In this document: positions 35,440 to 37,727 of the stretch, in pieces | Layout: every line of letters starts with the position of its first letter | Position numbering within the stretch: position 1 is the stretch's first letter | Source: Deltaproteobacteria bacterium | GTDB taxonomy: Bacteria; Desulfobacterota_E; Deferrimicrobia; Deferrimicrobiales; Deferrimicrobiaceae | Assembly (NCBI GenBank): GCA_023488945.1 | Contig: JAMDBZ010000039.1 | Span: 1-37,727, forward strand | Direction of reading: 5' to 3' | Length of the DNA: 37,727 nt | The notes under the pieces: generated by a model | Told to the model about the DNA's origin: nothing | The model's database searches: none | The model's input: the letters and a program-made list of their open reading frames with translations, nothing else | Made by a program: the position numbers and the translations under genes

Positions 35440-36807
35440 GTGGACGGGGATCTGTTCGGGGACATGCCCGCGGTCGAGGGGACGGACGGCGTCCTCTCCG
35501 TGTCGCAGCTCACCGCGCGGATCAAGCAGTCGCTCGAGGAGCGTTTCCGGTTCGTCCGGGTGGAAGGAGAGGTCTCCAATTACAAGCTCTACCCTTCCGG
35601 GCACCGCTACTTCTCCCTGAAAGACGAAGGGGCCCAGATCCGCGTCGTCCTCTTCAAGGGGCGGGAACGGTTCGTCTTCGGCGAGCTGCGCGACGGCCAG
35701 ACCGCGGTCGTCACCGGCTCCCTGGGCGTCTACGAGAAGAAGGGGGAGTACCAGATCTACGCCCAGTCGGCCGTGGTCCGGGGGCTGGGCAGCCTCCTCG
35801 TGGAGCTCGAGAAGAGGAAGGCGAGGCTTGCCGCGGAAGGGCTCTTCGACGAGTCGAGGAAGCGGCCTCTGCCGCCGTTCCCGTCGCGGGTCGGGGTGGT
35901 CACCTCCCGGCAGGGGGCCGCGATCCGCGACATGGTGCGCGTCCTGCGGCAGCGCTGGCCCGGCATCGGGATCACGCTGGCCCCCGCCCTGGTCCAGGGT
36001 GAGAACGCCGCGACCGACATCGTGGAGGCGCTCGGGGTCCTGGCGGCGGAAGGACACGCGGACGTGATCATCGTGGGTCGCGGCGGGGGATCGATCGAGG
36101 ACCTTTGGGCGTTCAACGAGGAAGCCGTGGTCCGGGCGATCGCGTCCTGCCCCGTCCCCGTCATCAGCGCCGTCGGACACGAGAGCGACGTGACGCTCGC
36201 GGATTTCGCGGCGGACCGCCGGGCCCCCACGCCGACCGGCGCCGCCCAGATGGCGGTCCCCGACCGGCTCGAGGTGCTGGACCGTGTTTCCTCCCTGGCC
36301 CTCCGCGCGCGGCGGGCGGAGCGGAACGCCCGCGAGATGCGGCGACGCGAGCTCCGGATCGCGGCAGCGGCGCTGGCCGACCCGAGGGCCTACGTGCAGT
36401 CCCGCCGGTACGCGGCTGCGGAATCGGCCAACGCCCTCGCGGAGTTCGCGCGGCGCCGGGTGCGGGAGGCGCGGGACCGGGTCGTCGGCTTTTCCACCTC
36501 CGTGCGGCTTCATTCCCCGTCGGCCTGGGTGATGAGACGGCGCGGGGACCTCGCCCTCCTCACCGAACGGGCGGTGCGGCGGGTCGCATCGCTGCGCGAC
36601 GCGCTCCGCGGAGCGGTCGGACTCCTCGATGGGAAGCTCGCTGCGCTCGACCCCAAGGGGGTCCTGTCCCGCGGCTACGCGATCGTGACGCGGCGGGAGG
36701 GGGGGCGCGCGGTCCGGTCCGTCACCGAGGTGCGCCCGGGCGACCCGCTCGGCGTCCATGTCACCGACGGCCGGTTCGGGGCGGTCGTGGCAGAGGGTGA
36801 CGGATGA
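35440..36807 (+). CDS. xseA: Exodeoxyribonuclease VII large subunit
   Basis: 455 residues from GTG 35440, preceded by AGGAGAG just after the upstream stop. N-terminal OB-fold (about 17-110; VSQLTARIKQSLEERFRFVRVEGEVSN, YFSLKD), then the catalytic domain with GVVTSRQGAAIRD, the signature GRGGGSIEDLWAFNEE and GHESDVTLADFAADRRAPTPT, then a long helical region and the C-terminal LSRGYAIV segment. It degrades single-stranded DNA in the cytoplasm with XseB, whose gene is not in view; the promoter at the window end points to an unseen gene that could be xseB or another. Overlaps the M23 gene by four bases. Confidence 0.96.
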   Translation: MDGDLFGDMPAVEGTDGVLSVSQLTARIKQSLEERFRFVRVEGEVSNYKLYPSGHRYFSLKDEGAQIRVVLFKGRERFVFGELRDGQTAVVTGSLGVYEKKGEYQIYAQSAVVRGLGSLLVELEKRKARLAAEGLFDESRKRPLPPFPSRVGVVTSRQGAAIRDMVRVLRQRWPGIGITLAPALVQGENAATDIVEALGVLAAEGHADVIIVGRGGGSIEDLWAFNEEAVVRAIASCPVPVISAVGHESDVTLADFAADRRAPTPTGAAQMAVPDRLEVLDRVSSLALRARRAERNAREMRRRELRIAAAALADPRAYVQSRRYAAAESANALAEFARRRVREARDRVVGFSTSVRLHSPSAWVMRRRGDLALLTERAVRRVASLRDALRGAVGLLDGKLAALDPKGVLSRGYAIVTRREGGRAVRSVTEVRPGDPLGVHVTDGRFGAVVAEGDG

Positions 36808-37682
36808 GCGGTCGCGGCGCCTCGACGGCCCTGGTCCTGCTCCTCCTGCTCGCCGCCGTCCCCTTGGCCGCCGGCGGGCCGGAAGCGTCCTTCACGATCG
36901 ATGTGTCGGACTGGCGGCCGGCCCAGGGGGAGCCGGTCTTCGTGACCGTCGTTCCGTCGCCCCCCGCGGACGACGTGACGCTGGTCTGGAAAGGGCTTTC
37001 GGTTCCCACCCGGAACGAGGGGCCGGGGCGTTTCCGGGGGGTCGTGGGCGTGGACCTCCTCGATCCGCCCGGGACGGCGCGGCTCGAGATTCTCGCGGAG
37101 CGGGGCGGCGAGAGGAGGCGCATCGCGCTCGACCTGGACGTCGTCGAGAAAACATTCCCGACACAGGCGCTCCGGCTCCCGAGGGAGATGGCCGAGTTCG
37201 ACGCCGCGACGCTGGCGCGGATCGAGGACGAGGGGAACCGGATGGAGAGGATCCTGTCCCGGGTGTCTTCCGTCCCGGTCTGGGATCTCCCGTTCGTTCC
37301 GCCGGTCGACCCTTTCGTGGCGGGGAGGTTCGGGGCGCGCCGGATGATCAACGGGGAGCCGCGCGCCCCCCACGCCGGCGTCGACGTCAAGGCGCCCGAG
37401 GGGGCTCCCGTCGTCGCGGCCGCGGCCGGGACCGTGGTCTTCGCGGGCGAGCAGTTCTTCGGCGGGAAGTCGGTGGTGATCGACCACGGGGGCGGCCTGT
37501 TCACCGTCTATTTCCACCTCCGGGACATGGCGGTTTCGGAAGGGGCGGGCGTCGCCCGCGGGGAGCGGATCGGGTCCGTCGGCGCGACGGGGCGCGCGGA
37601 GGGGCCGCACCTCCATTTCGGCGTCCGGGCGGCGGGGGGGCGCGTCGACCCGGCGCCGTTTTTCGGGCCGACAATTCGTTGA
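36804..37682 (+). CDS. Secreted M23-family endopeptidase
   Basis: 292 residues from ATG 36804, overlapping the xseA stop. Signal peptide to about residue 24 (LLLLLAAVPLAAG). Residues about 28-115 form a beta-rich Ig-like domain (FTIDVSDWRPAQGEPVFV). The LytM/M23 domain occupies about 165-290 with the zinc ligands intact: HAGVDV (HxxxD) and HLHFG (HxH). So unlike the EnvC homologue in the same operon this one should be catalytic and cut peptidoglycan cross-links in the periplasm. It closes the visible envelope operon. Confidence 0.92.
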   Translation: MSGRGASTALVLLLLLAAVPLAAGGPEASFTIDVSDWRPAQGEPVFVTVVPSPPADDVTLVWKGLSVPTRNEGPGRFRGVVGVDLLDPPGTARLEILAERGGERRRIALDLDVVEKTFPTQALRLPREMAEFDAATLARIEDEGNRMERILSRVSSVPVWDLPFVPPVDPFVAGRFGARRMINGEPRAPHAGVDVKAPEGAPVVAAAAGTVVFAGEQFFGGKSVVIDHGGGLFTVYFHLRDMAVSEGAGVARGERIGSVGATGRAEGPHLHFGVRAAGGRVDPAPFFGPTIR

Positions 37683-37707
37683 CCGGCCGCCGGGGGGGTC
37701 CTATACT
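37679..37707 (+). promoter_or_regulatory. Sigma70-type promoter for the next gene
   Basis: TTGACC at 37679-37684, a 17-base spacer, and TATACT at 37702-37707: five of six consensus matches in each box at optimal spacing. It begins in the last codons of the M23 gene and points out of the window, marking the start of a new transcription unit. Confidence 0.7.
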
Positions 37708-37727
37708 TTGAAATTACTCCGTGAGGA

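Overview
High-GC bacterial DNA that looks deltaproteobacterial in the broad sense (Desulfobacterota/Desulfuromonadota type; Geobacter-like or Deferrimicrobium-like lineages are my best guess). The reasons are giant multiheme c-type cytochromes of the doubled-CXXCH type, an NfnAB pair, an orphan 2-hydroxyacyl-CoA dehydratase subunit, a MetH that ends after its cobalamin domain, and frequent GTG/TTG starts. There is no 16S rRNA or tRNA in the window, so placement is inference. No phage, CRISPR or insertion-sequence transposase genes were seen.

Region 1 (about 1-22150, all plus strand) is an extracellular-redox locus. It opens inside a giant secreted cytochrome (at least 2195 residues, 40 CXXCH motifs in view, 5' end cut off by the window edge). 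This cytochrome is built from tandem modules of about 15 hemes, and the first 591 bases of the window recur without a mismatch 4215 bases downstream. Next come an exported LamG/Ig-like protein ending in a lipoyl-like domain that has lost its lysine, and a secreted M6 metalloprotease with a C-terminal CFI-box. These are followed by an outer-membrane beta-barrel, a CsgG/GNA1162-like lipoprotein with a long coiled coil, a SurA-like lipoprotein chaperone without a parvulin domain, an NHL beta-propeller, a TlpA-like thioredoxin, a redoxin-Ig-decaheme fusion and a dCACHE-GAF-degenerate GGDEF sensor. Read together, the set supplies an extracellular cytochrome, outer-membrane export or conduit parts, periplasmic folding and thiol maturation, surface anchoring and proteolysis, and a sensor. 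I infer a conductive-filament or outer-surface electron-transfer system. The individual families are known; the combination and several architectures are what is unusual.

Region 2 (about 22160-30180) is housekeeping and energy metabolism: engB; nfnA-nfnB (NADPH/NADH/ferredoxin transhydrogenase); a minus-strand pair (2-hydroxyacyl-CoA dehydratase D-type subunit and a small membrane protein); then murI, metH and a conserved 99-residue protein. metH is split by a frameshift at a run of ten G.

Region 3 (about 30170-37682) is a tightly overlapping cell-envelope operon: ftsE-ftsX-envC, ctpA (S41 protease), a YibQ-type divergent polysaccharide deacetylase, xseA and an M23 endopeptidase. The FtsE here has lost its catalytic glutamate, signature motif and H-loop histidine. 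The envC reading frame contains a 163-base palindromic element inserted in frame inside its signal-peptide region. The window closes on a good sigma70-type promoter pointing at the next, unseen gene.
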